DNA from: Actinostola sp. cb2023
Taxonomy: Eukaryota > Cnidaria > Anthozoa > Actiniaria > Actinostolidae
Assembly: GCA_033675265.1 (NCBI GenBank)
Contig: JAUJYZ010001120.1
Location: 236,388 to 300,387 of the forward strand
DNA: 64,000 nt
Direction: 5' to 3'
In this document: in pieces, positions 24,682 to 33,283 of the stretch
How positions within the stretch are numbered: position 1 is the first letter of the stretch
Layout: each line of letters opens with the position of its first letter
Notes under the pieces: generated by a model
The model's input: only the letters and a program-made list of their open reading frames with translations
Database searches by the model: none
What the model was told of the DNA's origin: nothing
Program-made: the position numbers and the translations under genes

Positions 24682-25329
24682 TTATATGATTTTAAGTACC
24701 ATTCGCATGGGGTAAATCCCAGTGTTAATGTATTGGTTACTAGAATCTGTGACCCAAACTCTAATACTATTAATATAACAACTATTTTTAATAGGTGCGT
24801 ACAATGGATTATTAGGATTATAAGTTATCTTTTCTCCAGTCTTGCTTAATTCAACACACGCCAATATTTGTGAATATTTATTATTTAATAAAACCTGTGT
24901 AGAATCAATAAGATCACAATTAATGCAGACACCTTGAGTAGGTTCACTAATATTGATGTTATATTTGGTGTTTGCTTCAAGTCTTGTTGTAATGTTTAAT
25001 AATTTTGATAAACTCTTATTTAAATCAACACCTATTGTTGGGTTGATATAATATTTATTATTTTCAATTGTGATTGAAACTTTTTCCCCACCAAGTGAAA
25101 CTGCTTTATCAACAGCATTTTTAAAACTAAAATTAGTGTAGTTTCCTTTCGGAATCCGCATCAAAACAGTGTAAAACGTTCTATCTGAAATAGTTCCTTC
25201 ACTTGGAAGATTATATATTTTATTTGTAAAACTACAACTTACAAGCGCCATCTTTGTACTCTTAATAATAGGGTTTTTAAACCAAATAGTTTCATCAGCT
25301 TTTGTTTGTTCAACGTATAAAATTGCCAT
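24682..25329 (-). CDS. Polinton protein, 215 aa, possible minor structural (penton-like) protein
   Basis: Intact frame starting MAILYVEQTKADETIWF directly after a TATATAGA motif. It is rich in beta-prone stretches and Asn/Thr, without a membrane segment or cysteine cluster. Its position between two membrane-protein genes and its size fit a small beta-sandwich structural protein such as a penton or fibre. I cannot see a diagnostic motif, so the role is inference. Structure prediction showing a single jelly roll would support it. Confidence 0.55.
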   Translation of the reverse strand: MAILYVEQTKADETIWFKNPIIKSTKMALVSCSFTNKIYNLPSEGTISDRTFYTVLMRIPKGNYTNFSFKNAVDKAVSLGGEKVSITIENNKYYINPTIGVDLNKSLSKLLNITTRLEANTKYNINISEPTQGVCINCDLIDSTQVLLNNKYSQILACVELSKTGEKITYNPNNPLYAPIKNSCYINSIRVWVTDSSNQYINTGIYPMRMVLKII

Positions 25330-25337
25330 TCTATATA

Positions 25338-26687
25338 TTATTTATACCTTTCAACGACATACAAAACAACAGCTACTATCAATAACCATGCGTGTTTGGC
25401 TAGAAAGCCGACAACTGTCCGGCGGTCTTAAATATAAAGGAAGCTATTGCACCAACCATGCCGGGTAATATCTGAGCCAGTTTATCACCAATAGTTTTCA
25501 GACCTTTTCCGAGGCCGCGAGCAAGAGAAGATAACCCATTTTTCAAATTACTAATAATAACACCAAGAACAACACCAACAGCGGTGGCTACTGATAGTAA
25601 AGTGACTCCATACCGTTTAAAAATAATTTTTAAACGTTCCTTCAGTGTTAATCGTTCTTCTTGCGCTTCATTATCCTCTTCGAGTTTCTCAACCTCTTCA
25701 TCGAGTTGCTCAATATCAACCTCAGTTCTTACCTTGTTATCATCTATCATTCTATTTTCATGTTCTAGCTTACTAACAACCTCCAGTTTATGATCTAGTT
25801 TAGCTTCTTCTTCTTCTTGATTAAAATTATCAAATTCATCTAGCTGCTCTGGGGTTAATTCTTCCCTGTTAGTTTGCTCATTTCGATTATTAATTACATG
25901 CTCTATTTTGATTGCTTCATCATTAATTTCGTTAATCGCATGAGTATTTTCTTCCTTCTTACCGTCAGTTATAGTTGTCTATTATTGGTATCTTCTTTCT
26001 CTTAACCTTCTTTTTTTGGTTGATAATTTCATTCCGATGTTCGACAATATCAAGAGAAGTTTTACCAAGATCACGTTTGTAAGTATTCGGAAGGTTCTTA
26101 TTAATATTACCATTTTTTGTAAAAACTCTCTTAAACAAATGTTTATCTTTAGCTTTTATCTCAATAACACCATCAACCATCCTAATATCATAACCACCAG
26201 ACAGGTGATTTTCAGGGAAGTATCGGTTAAGCTTATTCCAAGCATCTATATCTTCTCTAGAACGGCCTAGAGAATTTCTTATCGTTACAGGTAGTTCATC
26301 TGTTAGTAGGTATGTTTTTGGTTTAGTCCTACCTACTGATCTTATTAGGTTAAGAGTTACATTTCCCTCATCATCTAAATTGAATTCGAATGTAGATGTA
26401 TTAGGGTTCCACTCGGGATATTCTTCTTTTATAGCGGTAATAGCTTTATCTCTTCTAAAATCGGTTAATTCAATCTCCTCACGAACCCGTGTTTGACGAT
26501 CATCACCAGCTTGTTCATCAGGCACATTTATTCCTCTTTCTATTCCAAAATAATCTAGAATCACCCCCATCCGAGATCTACCATCACCCTCGCCATCTCC
26601 CGGAATTAGTTGTTGACGTTCATCATTTATATCATCAGCTCCCTCATCCAAAGGACCCATTTCCACATCATAACCGCCTTCTGCCAT
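25338..26687 (-). pseudogene. Polinton acidic/coiled-coil protein with C-terminal membrane anchors, two frameshifts
   Basis: Three frames chain on the - strand. The first is 26687-25965 (MAEGGYDVEMGPLDEGADD; acidic N-terminus, then a basic KKKVKRKKIP end). After a shift near 25965, an acidic region runs through 25750 (EQLDEEVEKLEEDNEAQ) into a hydrophobic segment (VTLLSVATAVGVVLGVII). After a second shift near 25410, a last hydrophobic helix (HAWLLIVAVVLYVVERYK) ends at 25338. The total would be about 445 aa. The row of an acidic coiled coil, two membrane spans and a short basic tail suggests a tail-anchored virion or envelope-interacting protein. I recall similar proteins in Polintons of other invertebrates, without known function. 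Confidence 0.6.
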
Positions 26688-26694
26688 TATATGT

Positions 26695-27099
26695 TTACAA
26701 ATATCTCGCCGCTAAAAAACCAGCCCCCACCATCCCGAGACCAACATAAATAATTTCGTTGTGTTTTTGATTTTTGGTTGGTTTATAATAATCAGAAAAT
26801 TGAGGTTGTTCCAAGCTAAAATCAGGATGAGTCTTTGAGTATAATGTGAATGCGTAATCCGTATCATGTAAATTGCCATCCGCTAATTTTTTGTTCATAT
26901 AACGTGTTGATACTGCGCGCTGTCTCTTCTTTTGCCATTCACCCATATCTTGTTGATAACGTTCTACCGCTTTGTCGTGTCGGATTTTCTCCTCATCTCT
27001 ATGTTTCTTATCCAGTGATTTCGCTAAATACATCGAGCCTGTGAAGGCTGTGGCATTCAGAACAGCCCCGGCGACCATCATAACTACAGCACTTGCCAT
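26695..27099 (-). CDS. Polinton small membrane protein, 134 aa
   Basis: Intact frame. The N-terminal hydrophobic segment (MASAVVMMVAGAVLNATAFT) is followed by a charged, probably helical middle (DKKHRDEEKIRHDKAVERY) and a second hydrophobic stretch at the C-terminus (IIYVGLGMVGAGFLAARYL). A two-span membrane protein is predicted. It ends 7 bp before the next start on the strand. I do not recognise a family with a known function. Confidence 0.6.
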   Translation of the reverse strand: MASAVVMMVAGAVLNATAFTGSMYLAKSLDKKHRDEEKIRHDKAVERYQQDMGEWQKKRQRAVSTRYMNKKLADGNLHDTDYAFTLYSKTHPDFSLEQPQFSDYYKPTKNQKHNEIIYVGLGMVGAGFLAARYL

Positions 27100-27104
27100 T
27101 TATA

Positions 27105-27332
27105 TTAGAGAGATTTTGGCAGAATTTTTTGATCTTCTAGATATTGCTTCAGATACATAGAGCCGGCTAGAACCGCCACCCATTTACCATAGTTTTGTAG
27201 ACTGCTACTGGGATCATTGATAAATGACTCTTTCATCGTCTTCTTACCAACGTAACCAACAGCCGCCGCGATCCCGATGACTACAGAAGCATCTGTAACC
27301 GTCTTAATAAGTTTGTTTTCTGCGTTTGACAT
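27105..27332 (-). CDS. Polinton small membrane protein, 75 aa
   Basis: I choose the ATG at 27332 (MSNAENKLIKTVTDASV) rather than the longer frame from 27416. It sits directly after ATTAGTATATAAT, matching its neighbours, and the upstream extension would overlap the previous gene. One or two hydrophobic segments are seen (ASVVIGIAAAVGYVG; WVAVLAGSMYL). It ends 5 bp before the following gene. Function unknown. Confidence 0.55.
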   Translation of the reverse strand: MSNAENKLIKTVTDASVVIGIAAAVGYVGKKTMKESFINDPSSSLQNYGKWVAVLAGSMYLKQYLEDQKILPKSL

Positions 27333-27348
27333 ATTATATACTAATATT

Positions 27349-27693
27349 TTAATCCATGCCAGTTCTAGGTATGGGAATTTGTTCTGCTTCACTGTGCTCC
27401 ATTTTTGGCTGTTCACTATTTTGAATGGGTTTCTTATATCTAAAATATAAATCTACAACCGTCAAGGCTATTCCAACTAGTGTCAATGCTGTTGTTAGTG
27501 ATATTTCTGGCGCCCAGTTTGAAGGTGTTTCGCCCCCAGTTTCGCGGTCCTTTTCTATTTTAAGTGCATCCCTCGCTTTCTTGTGATATTCAGCTAACCG
27601 TTTTCCAGCTGCGACCTTCTTAGGATCTTTTTGCTTAACAGTTGGTTGTTCAGGTTCTTTAGTAATTATATCATCCTTCAGCTCTTCAGACAT
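27349..27693 (-). CDS. Polinton single-span membrane protein, 114 aa
   Basis: Intact frame MSEELKDDIITKEPEQP. It has a basic stretch (KQKDPKKVAAGKRLAEYHKK), then one clear transmembrane helix (ISLTTALTLVGIALTVVDLY) and a short polar tail. The layout is of a small type II or tail-anchored protein. The basic N-terminal part could contact DNA or capsid. It stands in the same head-to-tail row; I have no functional assignment. Confidence 0.6.
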   Translation of the reverse strand: MSEELKDDIITKEPEQPTVKQKDPKKVAAGKRLAEYHKKARDALKIEKDRETGGETPSNWAPEISLTTALTLVGIALTVVDLYFRYKKPIQNSEQPKMEHSEAEQIPIPRTGMD

Positions 27694-27769
27694 GCTATAT
27701 TATACATTTTTTTTATCTCAACAAATTCAACAACTGCTCAACAGATGCTCAACAGATTCAAGAGTCTGC

Positions 27770-28510
27770 TCAAGACATTCTATGGAAATATTTATAGTGT
27801 TTTTTTAATGTGTTCCTTGTTCTAAACTTCTTAGGGCAGTATCTACATTTCAACCTTATACAATCACAATAGCTGATAAGCTCTCTGATAATAAGATCAT
27901 AATCATAATTAGACACCATACATTTGAACCCATTATCCTCATACCTTTCTAACACGTTCTTTTGATCTTCTGATAAGACTCCTCTACCGTTTGGCGTTTT
28001 AAATTCGAGGCATAAGCCCTCGTATTTTTTATGTTGGTTGTTAATAATTAAATCGGGCTGTCCCCGCACATATCCCTTCTTATAGGACTCAATTCGTTTG
28101 TAGCTAGAGTCTTGGTTTTCACCTAAGCCCGCAACCATAAGAATATCGGGGTAGAACCGTCTAATATATTGAACTACCTTTGTGTGCAGGTCGTTTTCAT
28201 TTTCTATCTTCAGTGTGGCATTTTTGTAATAGCCTGATCTTCTTATGGAGGGAAGAACCTCATTTGTAACCCATCTTTTGAACACCTTAGCTGTTTCCAA
28301 TCTAGATGAAAAGATGAGTGTGTATAAGCCGCTTTCATTTATAAAAGTGGTGTGACGAACCTGACCCGTCGTGCCTCCTTATGCTTGATTTGTATCAACA
28401 TACCCTAGAATAGTGCAAACTGATTTAGCATTAAACCATACATTATGTACGTCAACATAGGTTGACATGGTTAATTTTAACTCGTCATTCTTATAACAAG
28501 TAGTGGTCAT
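27770..28510 (-). pseudogene. Bro-N / VRR-NUC nuclease / C2H2 finger fusion, one in-frame stop
   Basis: An ATG at 28508-28510 lies directly after TAATATATA. The N-terminal part looks like a Bro-N domain (NVWFNAKSVCTILGYVD ... FINESGLYTLIFSS ... KVFKRWVTNEVLPSIRRSG) but has a TAA near 28380 and seems to lack part of the Bro-N middle. The rest, 176 codons, is open. It holds a VRR-NUC-type PD-(D/E)XK nuclease signature (GQPDLI ... LCLEFKTPNGRG ... EDQ) and a C-terminal C2H2 finger (CRYCPKKF ... H-x4-H). Bro-N domains bind DNA and VRR-NUC enzymes cleave it, so a replication, resolution or host-interaction nuclease is likely. Without the stop it would be about 246 aa. Confidence 0.7.
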
Positions 28511-28529
28511 TATATATTAGGCGATTTTA

Positions 28530-28640
28530 GAATCTGCTCAACAGATGCTCAAGACCGCTCAACAGATGCTCAAGACCGCTCAACAGATGCTCAAGACCGC
28601 TCAACAGATGCTCAAGACCGCTCAACAGGTGCTCAAGAGC
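28530..28640. repeat. 21-bp tandem repeat inside the Polinton, about 5 copies
   Basis: Units of cgctcaacagatgctcaaga plus c. A related, shorter stretch (gctcaacagatgctcaacag) lies at 27728-27760, next to the 3' end of the nuclease gene. On the + strand the unit would read as the heptad TAQQMLK, but no start codon or longer frame supports a gene. The surrounding 28511-28760 is the largest non-coding gap within the gene row. Confidence 0.85.
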
Positions 28641-28760
28641 TTGATAATATTGCAGGACATTACAAAGCCATTAACTGTAAAGAGGATTTACTTCAAAGTG
28701 GATTAAATTTTTATTGGATATAGGTTAATAGCGCCATGAGCAAATATTGAATATGACGCT

Positions 28761-29069
28761 TTATAAATATAGTTTATTATTATTTATTATTATTATTATT
28801 AAATCGAAGTCGAAATATTTATGATTCTTTTTGGATTTCAAACCGTTGTTGCGGAGGAAATTATGAATTTCTGGCTCATAATCCCGTACAAGTTTGGTTG
28901 GGCCCCAAACAGTGAATTTGTTTTGATTTTTATCGGCTAAATCTAATTTTAACCCATCGCCAAATTTAGTTTCGATTGGTGAGGCCTTTTCGATGGCATA
29001 GATGCCAATAGGAAGATCCCTGTATTTCGATATTTCATTAGTGGCGAAGTGCTTGTCAGTTGGAAACAT
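28761..29069 (-). CDS. Conserved Polinton protein, 102 aa
   Basis: Frame MFPTDKHFATNEISKYR. The core LPIGIYAIEKASPIETKFG with KLDLADKNQNKFTVWGP is an alternating beta pattern that could be a small OB-like fold. Its ATG overlaps the stop of the upstream gene as TAATG (29069-29071). The final residues (NNNKLYL) are read from an ATT microsatellite, so the native C-terminus is probably FDFDLI or nearby. I remember comparable proteins in other invertebrate Polintons; nucleic-acid binding is a guess. Confidence 0.6.
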   Translation of the reverse strand: MFPTDKHFATNEISKYRDLPIGIYAIEKASPIETKFGDGLKLDLADKNQNKFTVWGPTKLVRDYEPEIHNFLRNNGLKSKKNHKYFDFDLIIIIINNNKLYL

Positions 29070-29599
29070 TATATATTAGATGATTTTAGAATCTGCTCAA
29101 GAGATTGGTCCTCAACAACTTCTGTTCTCTTAACATGTTTTACTAATTGCACAAGGCATGATGATAGAGCTATAAATCTACCACCTTTTAAAACAGCATA
29201 GCCTGCAATATTATCAAGCTCTTGTCTCAATAATTTGTTATTTTGTAAATCTTTGCAAAGCTCATTGTTATTATCGATTGGGACAACATAGCTTAGAATT
29301 GCAACAGAAGTCTCTATAGCTGTATCGACAAGGGATTTTGCTACCTGGTTACCCATAACAGTTTGATACCGGTTATAATATCTCTCAACATCATTTGATG
29401 CTAGCTTTTTAACATCTCCCAAACTCATCTTAATTCCTGTGTATTGGTCAATAGTACCAAGCACTGCCAAAATACAAAGTTGCTCTCTCTTTTCTTCTAC
29501 TTCTGGAACATCGTTTTTCTTGCCCTTCTTCTTTGGTTTCTTTTCCACTACTTCAGCTTCCTCTGGTTCTTGAGCATATTGATCGAGAATTGATGACAT
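29069..29599 (-). CDS. Conserved Polinton protein, 176 aa
   Basis: Intact frame MSSILDQYAQEPEEAEV. An acidic start is followed by a lysine-rich patch (EKKPKKKGKKN), then a helical core (SLGDVKKLASNDVERYYNRY ... AGYAVLKGGRFIALSSCLVQL). No membrane anchor is certain, although AILSYVV and ALSSCLV are hydrophobic. It precedes the 102-aa gene with a stop/start overlap and follows the ATPase gene by about 15 bp. Function unknown; the position beside the packaging ATPase suggests a virion or packaging role. Confidence 0.6.
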   Translation of the reverse strand: MSSILDQYAQEPEEAEVVEKKPKKKGKKNDVPEVEEKREQLCILAVLGTIDQYTGIKMSLGDVKKLASNDVERYYNRYQTVMGNQVAKSLVDTAIETSVAILSYVVPIDNNNELCKDLQNNKLLRQELDNIAGYAVLKGGRFIALSSCLVQLVKHVKRTEVVEDQSLEQILKSSNI

Positions 29600-29614
29600 G
29601 TTATATACTACTTT

Positions 29615-30235
29615 TTAAACGCTAGGAATTTCTATATAATGATGGTAGGGGAACCTCAGGCTGAAACAGACATGTGCGTACTTTTCAGTTTTAAGTATTT
29701 TCATGTATTCTTTTTGATGCTCTAAATCACCTCCATAATCATCAAATAGTATCAGGGTTGATGTTTTATTACAATTGTGAAATGAGACTATGCATGCAAC
29801 GTTTTCACGGAATGGTTTTGCTATTGCTGTTAACTGTTGTGTTAATACCCATACTGATATTCCATGATGACGAGCCGAGAAAGCCAGATCGATGAAAGCA
29901 CTTGATCTTTGTTTTAGATCTTTTGAAAAGGCACAATCGTCGAGTATTAACAATGTTTCAAAGCCTGAAAACACACATTTACAGCACGATAGTATATTAT
30001 TAATCTCATCGATACTACTAGCATCAGGTTGAATAACAATAAATCTATGATCGTTATTACCAAATCCTCGATAAGTCTCATTTTTAGAGTAAGTACTGCA
30101 AATAAGAACAACGTATTCAAATAGGTTTCTATAAGATCCTTGTAATAAATTAACGATATATTTACTTTTACCTGAATTTGTCCCTCCAACCGGCACCAAA
30201 CAGTTATACGGAAGTTTATCTTTTAATTCATCCAT
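29615..30235 (-). CDS. DNA-packaging ATPase (A32/FtsK-HerA type)
   Basis: 206 aa, intact. The Walker A P-loop GGTNSGKS is at residues 17-24, the Walker B LLILDD at 95-100 and a sensor-like strand VWVLTQQ at about 128-134. Size and motif spacing match the genome-packaging ATPases of Polintons, adenovirus-like elements and nucleocytoplasmic viruses, which pump DNA into the capsid. It follows the capsid gene by about 14 bp, as is usual for a morphogenesis block. All motif residues are present, so it could be functional. The start directly follows TATAGTATTAT. Confidence 0.85.
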   Translation of the reverse strand: MDELKDKLPYNCLVPVGGTNSGKSKYIVNLLQGSYRNLFEYVVLICSTYSKNETYRGFGNNDHRFIVIQPDASSIDEINNILSCCKCVFSGFETLLILDDCAFSKDLKQRSSAFIDLAFSARHHGISVWVLTQQLTAIAKPFRENVACIVSFHNCNKTSTLILFDDYGGDLEHQKEYMKILKTEKYAHVCFSLRFPYHHYIEIPSV

Positions 30236-30249
30236 ATAATACTATAAAG

Positions 30250-31501
30250 TTAATACAGAATCGCTTTTAAATTACTATTTTCTACTTCCATAAGAGCATC
30301 GGCAACAACATACATGTAGCATGTTATATTTCCTGATCCACCTACTTTTCGGCTTATTTGCAGTTTTACCCCATCTTTAGTAGAGTTAAGTAGTAGTCCG
30401 TTTCCATGAATGTTATTATCGTGATAAGTTCTCAAATCGATCCATAGACCGAATTTATCGGCATAGAACTCTTTTTGTGTGATATTATCAGTTTCACCAA
30501 AACGTTTTCTTATGGAATCCAGAATCCCAGAAATCCAATGGTAGCATACCTTTCGAAAAAAGTTTATTAGGTAATCCATCAACATTAATTTCTACTTTTG
30601 TGATAGAAGGATTAACAAATTTTTCAATATCCCGTGTCCCCGGGGTGAATGCCTCTGTAAAGAGAAGTAAAACACCTGTCATCGATCTCCGAGGTATATT
30701 AACATGTTCGTTTAATACACTGTCAGCAGCTTTATTAATTGTGAATGTCTTATGTAATAGAATATTTTCATAATAGAAACCCCTACCAACCTGGTATGCA
30801 GACATAGCTTCTCTAGCTAAAAGGTCACTGCTGACACACTCATATTCTAACTCAAGATTTGAAAGACTGTATGTATATGGTTTGGTAGTATCTGAAGTTA
30901 CAACAACATCACTACTTGGAGCCAATGTTATCTCAAATAATAGGGGGGTTGAGAGACCACGGGGATAGAATACACCGTGATTGTCAATAATGGAATGATT
31001 AATAGGAATCCTATATCTTGTGCCATAAACTGCTGCTAGAGCTACTTCTTTAGCGTCTGTTGACACCTTATCTCCAGCGCCTGTTCTTAGCTTTCTCATA
31101 TTAAGTGTGGAAATACCTTCTATCAACATATTTTCACGATCACTTTTCTTCTTAAACAAATCTTGATATGTCTGGATTAAATCGTAACGGTTGGTGTCTT
31201 GAACGATCTCGCCTCCGACTAGAAGTCTAAAACGATGAACGAGACATTTCCCTAGATTGTTGACAATAGTGTTGTTAGCTTGACCATCACTAGCAAGAGT
31301 TAGATTGAAAAGAAGACCCACACTATTTGGTACTATCACAACATTTTCACTCAGTTTCGGGATATGGACATACAATGTCTCTCCTGGATTAGCTGATGAT
31401 GGGTTGAAAGTCACACGATGAACAGTTTTTTCAACTTTTAGTCCAAAAGGCTGTTTGTATTCTCGATTTACATCCAATATTTCTGGAATAGATTGTGTCA
31501 T
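30250..31501 (-). pseudogene. Major capsid protein (double jelly-roll type), one frameshift
   Basis: The frame from ATG 31501 (MTQSIPEILDVNREYKQP) is open for ~330 codons. It shifts near 30520 into the frame that ends at 30250, giving about 415 aa in total. The order of beta-rich segments (VHRVTFNPSSANPGETLYVH near the start; GVKLQISRKVGGSGNITCYM near the end), the length, the adjacency to the packaging ATPase and the similarity I recall to capsid proteins of invertebrate Polintons support the call. It would form the pseudo-hexameric capsomers of an icosahedral virion. The shift falls near a short A-rich run and may be a mutation or a sequencing indel. The start shares a 12-bp palindrome with the integrase start. 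Confidence 0.75.
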
Positions 31502-31510
31502 TATATAATG
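31499..31510. promoter_or_regulatory. Bidirectional start palindrome CATTATATAATG
   Basis: A perfect 12-bp palindrome in which the outer CAT and ATG are the start codons of the capsid gene (-) and the integrase gene (+). They are separated only by TATATA. It is the shortest case of the TATATA-before-ATG pattern seen across this element. A shared promoter or initiator is inferred. Confidence 0.65.
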
Positions 31511-32488
31511 GACAAGAAACTTTCAAAAATATACTATTCAGCTGTTGGATATTGGAAAGGTTATGCCGCTATCAATAAATTAGCAGATGCCGCAAATATT
31601 GATTCAGACATTGTTAAGAAGTGGTTTGAGAAGCAAGCATTGTGGCAGATATATTTATCACCTCCTGACTATATACCAAAACCGCATTGGGATATTTCTA
31701 CACCAAATGAAATTCATCAGGCGGATCTACTATTCCTACCTCACGATACTGTAAAAAGAAAGACTTACAAATATGCTCTAGTAGTAGTTGATATAGCTAG
31801 TAGGTATACAGATGCTGAGCCACTGTCGTCTAAGTACTCAACAGAAGTATCTAGAGCGTTTACAAGGATCTATTCTCGTAAGCTAAAATGGCCAAAAACA
31901 ATGATGGTAGATCCTGGTACAGAATTTATGGGTGAAGTTACATCGGTTATGAGAAAACATGGAAGAATACAAAGATCAGAAGCTGGAAATCATAGAGCAC
32001 AATCATTAGTTGAGCGTGCTCATCGAACTATAGCTGAAAAGTTATTCAGCCATCAATATGCTCAAGAAATGATACGCGATGATAGATCCCGTGAATGGGT
32101 GGAAAGATTACCTTCTGTTATAAAAAGTATTAATAGTGGTATAAAAAGAATTACTGGAAACACACCAAGTGAATCGATAAAGTTAAAGTATGTTGATACA
32201 AAAGAGGTTGTTTATAAAAGACCTGTCGGATTAAAAGAGAAAAGACTGCCTGCAGGTGTTAAAGTTAGATATTTATATGCTCCTGGTGAATTGGAGGGCG
32301 GTGATAAACATAGAGCTACTGATCCTATTTGGTCATTAGATATTTACGATATATCACGAGCTATAGTATCATCTGATCAACCTGTCTTATATTTCCTTTC
32401 TGAAGGAGCCCCAAAACGTAGTTTTGTTCGAGAGGAATTACAAGTCGTTCCTGAAGACACTCCGTTACCACCTGATAGTGTTTTATAA
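31508..32488 (+). CDS. Polinton integrase (RVE superfamily)
   Basis: 326 aa, intact, starting MDKKLSKIYYSAVGYW. The catalytic triad is visible as D73 (HQADLLFL), D135 (MMVDPGTEF) and E169 (SLVERAHR); a conserved strand VVVDIASRY carries D95. The C-terminal region (RYLYAPGELEGG ... WSLDIYDISRAI ... FVREELQVV) resembles the chromo/SH3-like tail of Polinton and retroelement integrases. The enzyme would join element ends to host DNA with a short target duplication. I prefer the ATG at 31508 over the non-ATG extension at 31493. It is the only complete + strand gene of the element and runs convergently into the polymerase remnant. Confidence 0.9.
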   Translation: MDKKLSKIYYSAVGYWKGYAAINKLADAANIDSDIVKKWFEKQALWQIYLSPPDYIPKPHWDISTPNEIHQADLLFLPHDTVKRKTYKYALVVVDIASRYTDAEPLSSKYSTEVSRAFTRIYSRKLKWPKTMMVDPGTEFMGEVTSVMRKHGRIQRSEAGNHRAQSLVERAHRTIAEKLFSHQYAQEMIRDDRSREWVERLPSVIKSINSGIKRITGNTPSESIKLKYVDTKEVVYKRPVGLKEKRLPAGVKVRYLYAPGELEGGDKHRATDPIWSLDIYDISRAIVSSDQPVLYFLSEGAPKRSFVREELQVVPEDTPLPPDSVL

Positions 32489-33125
32489 CCATACGTAAGT
32501 GTATGGATACCATCTGCTTGAATAATTCTTTTGTCATCATCTCTTGATAGTGCGATTTTGTTTACAGTTTCTGTATATATTTGATGTTTGTGACTTCTGA
32601 TTACATTCATTTTTCTCATAACTTTTTGACCATCGAACAAACACTTTTTATAATCGTCAAATGTGATGTCAGCTTTTAAAACACTTTTTTTAATCCTTTG
32701 CACCTCTTACTTTCTTTTTTATCTACTTTATAAGCGTATAACTTAGCTCGCAGGCCTACGAATTCACTGTTATCTCTTCACCGGCTGTTTCATCTTTCAT
32801 CATACCTATCACTTTTTATTAACTCTTTCTTTGATTCCTTTATGATCCTGTGGGTAAACGCTTGTATCGAATTTTGTTTCAATATCTTTTTCAATGTCTT
32901 TATAAAAATCATCTGTTTTAATCTCATACATTAATGAATCTGTGTCTGTAAATAATAGTTGTATCTTGTTTTCATATTTTGGTTTGATATAATTATAGTG
33001 GAAGTCGTACATCAACGCATTTGATAAATCTAAGATTGACATTCCTAAATAAATCGGTTTATTGAATAGTAATTCTGTTTTTGTCATATGGACGGCTACT
33101 AGGTTTTCTGTCTCAAGTTCACGTT
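32377..33125 (-). pseudogene. Protein-primed DNA polymerase B, C-terminal remnant with frameshifts
   Basis: The frame entering at about 33117 (NLVAVHM) covers the palm region with the catalytic motif FTDTDSLMYEI and runs to 32809. The C-terminal portion continues through at least two frame changes (32809-32703) to a conserved tail (RKMNVIRSHKHQIYTETVNK ... GIHTLTYG). It then reads past the integrase stop to 32377, overlapping that gene tail to tail. Upstream of ~33120 the polymerase sequence is abruptly replaced by an inverted piece of the same gene. The exonuclease and most of the N-terminus are missing, so this cannot make an active enzyme. Confidence 0.8.
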
Positions 33126-33283
33126 GATGGGACTAGACAAGCTAGTTGGTAATCTTAAGAAAGAGCAGTTCAGAAATATGAGTATTTTCTATGAAGGTGA
33201 GAAGTTAGATCTGCTACTGAGGAAAGGAGTGCATCCCTATGACTATGTCAATCGGTTTGAGAAGTTAGATGAAACATGCCTTC
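33126..33283 (+). pseudogene. Inverted fragment of the same polymerase gene
   Basis: The + strand frame LDKLVGNLKKEQFRNM ... LLRKGVHPYDYVNRFEKLDE matches the region between exonuclease and palm of Polinton-type polymerases as I remember them. It is in the opposite orientation to the C-terminal remnant. It ends at about 33283 where sequence switches to the KH-repeat array (acttttttaagttatctagc). An inversion plus deletion explains it. Confidence 0.7.

Larger units (their letters stand above)
19717..33283. mobile_element. Polinton/Maverick-type virus-like element, degraded
   Basis: A block of intronless, AT-rich, tightly packed genes includes an RVE integrase, an A32/HerA-like packaging ATPase, a double-jelly-roll-type major capsid protein and the C-terminal part of a protein-primed family B DNA polymerase. 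This is the diagnostic Polinton set. Without the 2.6-kb foldback insertion it is about 11 kb, short of the usual 15-20 kb. The polymerase N-terminus, an adenain-type protease and both terminal inverted repeats were not found. Several frameshifts and an inversion in the polymerase show it is no longer complete. The left limit is set by the last recognisable gene, the right by fusion to PARP14-like repeat sequence. Confidence 0.85.
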
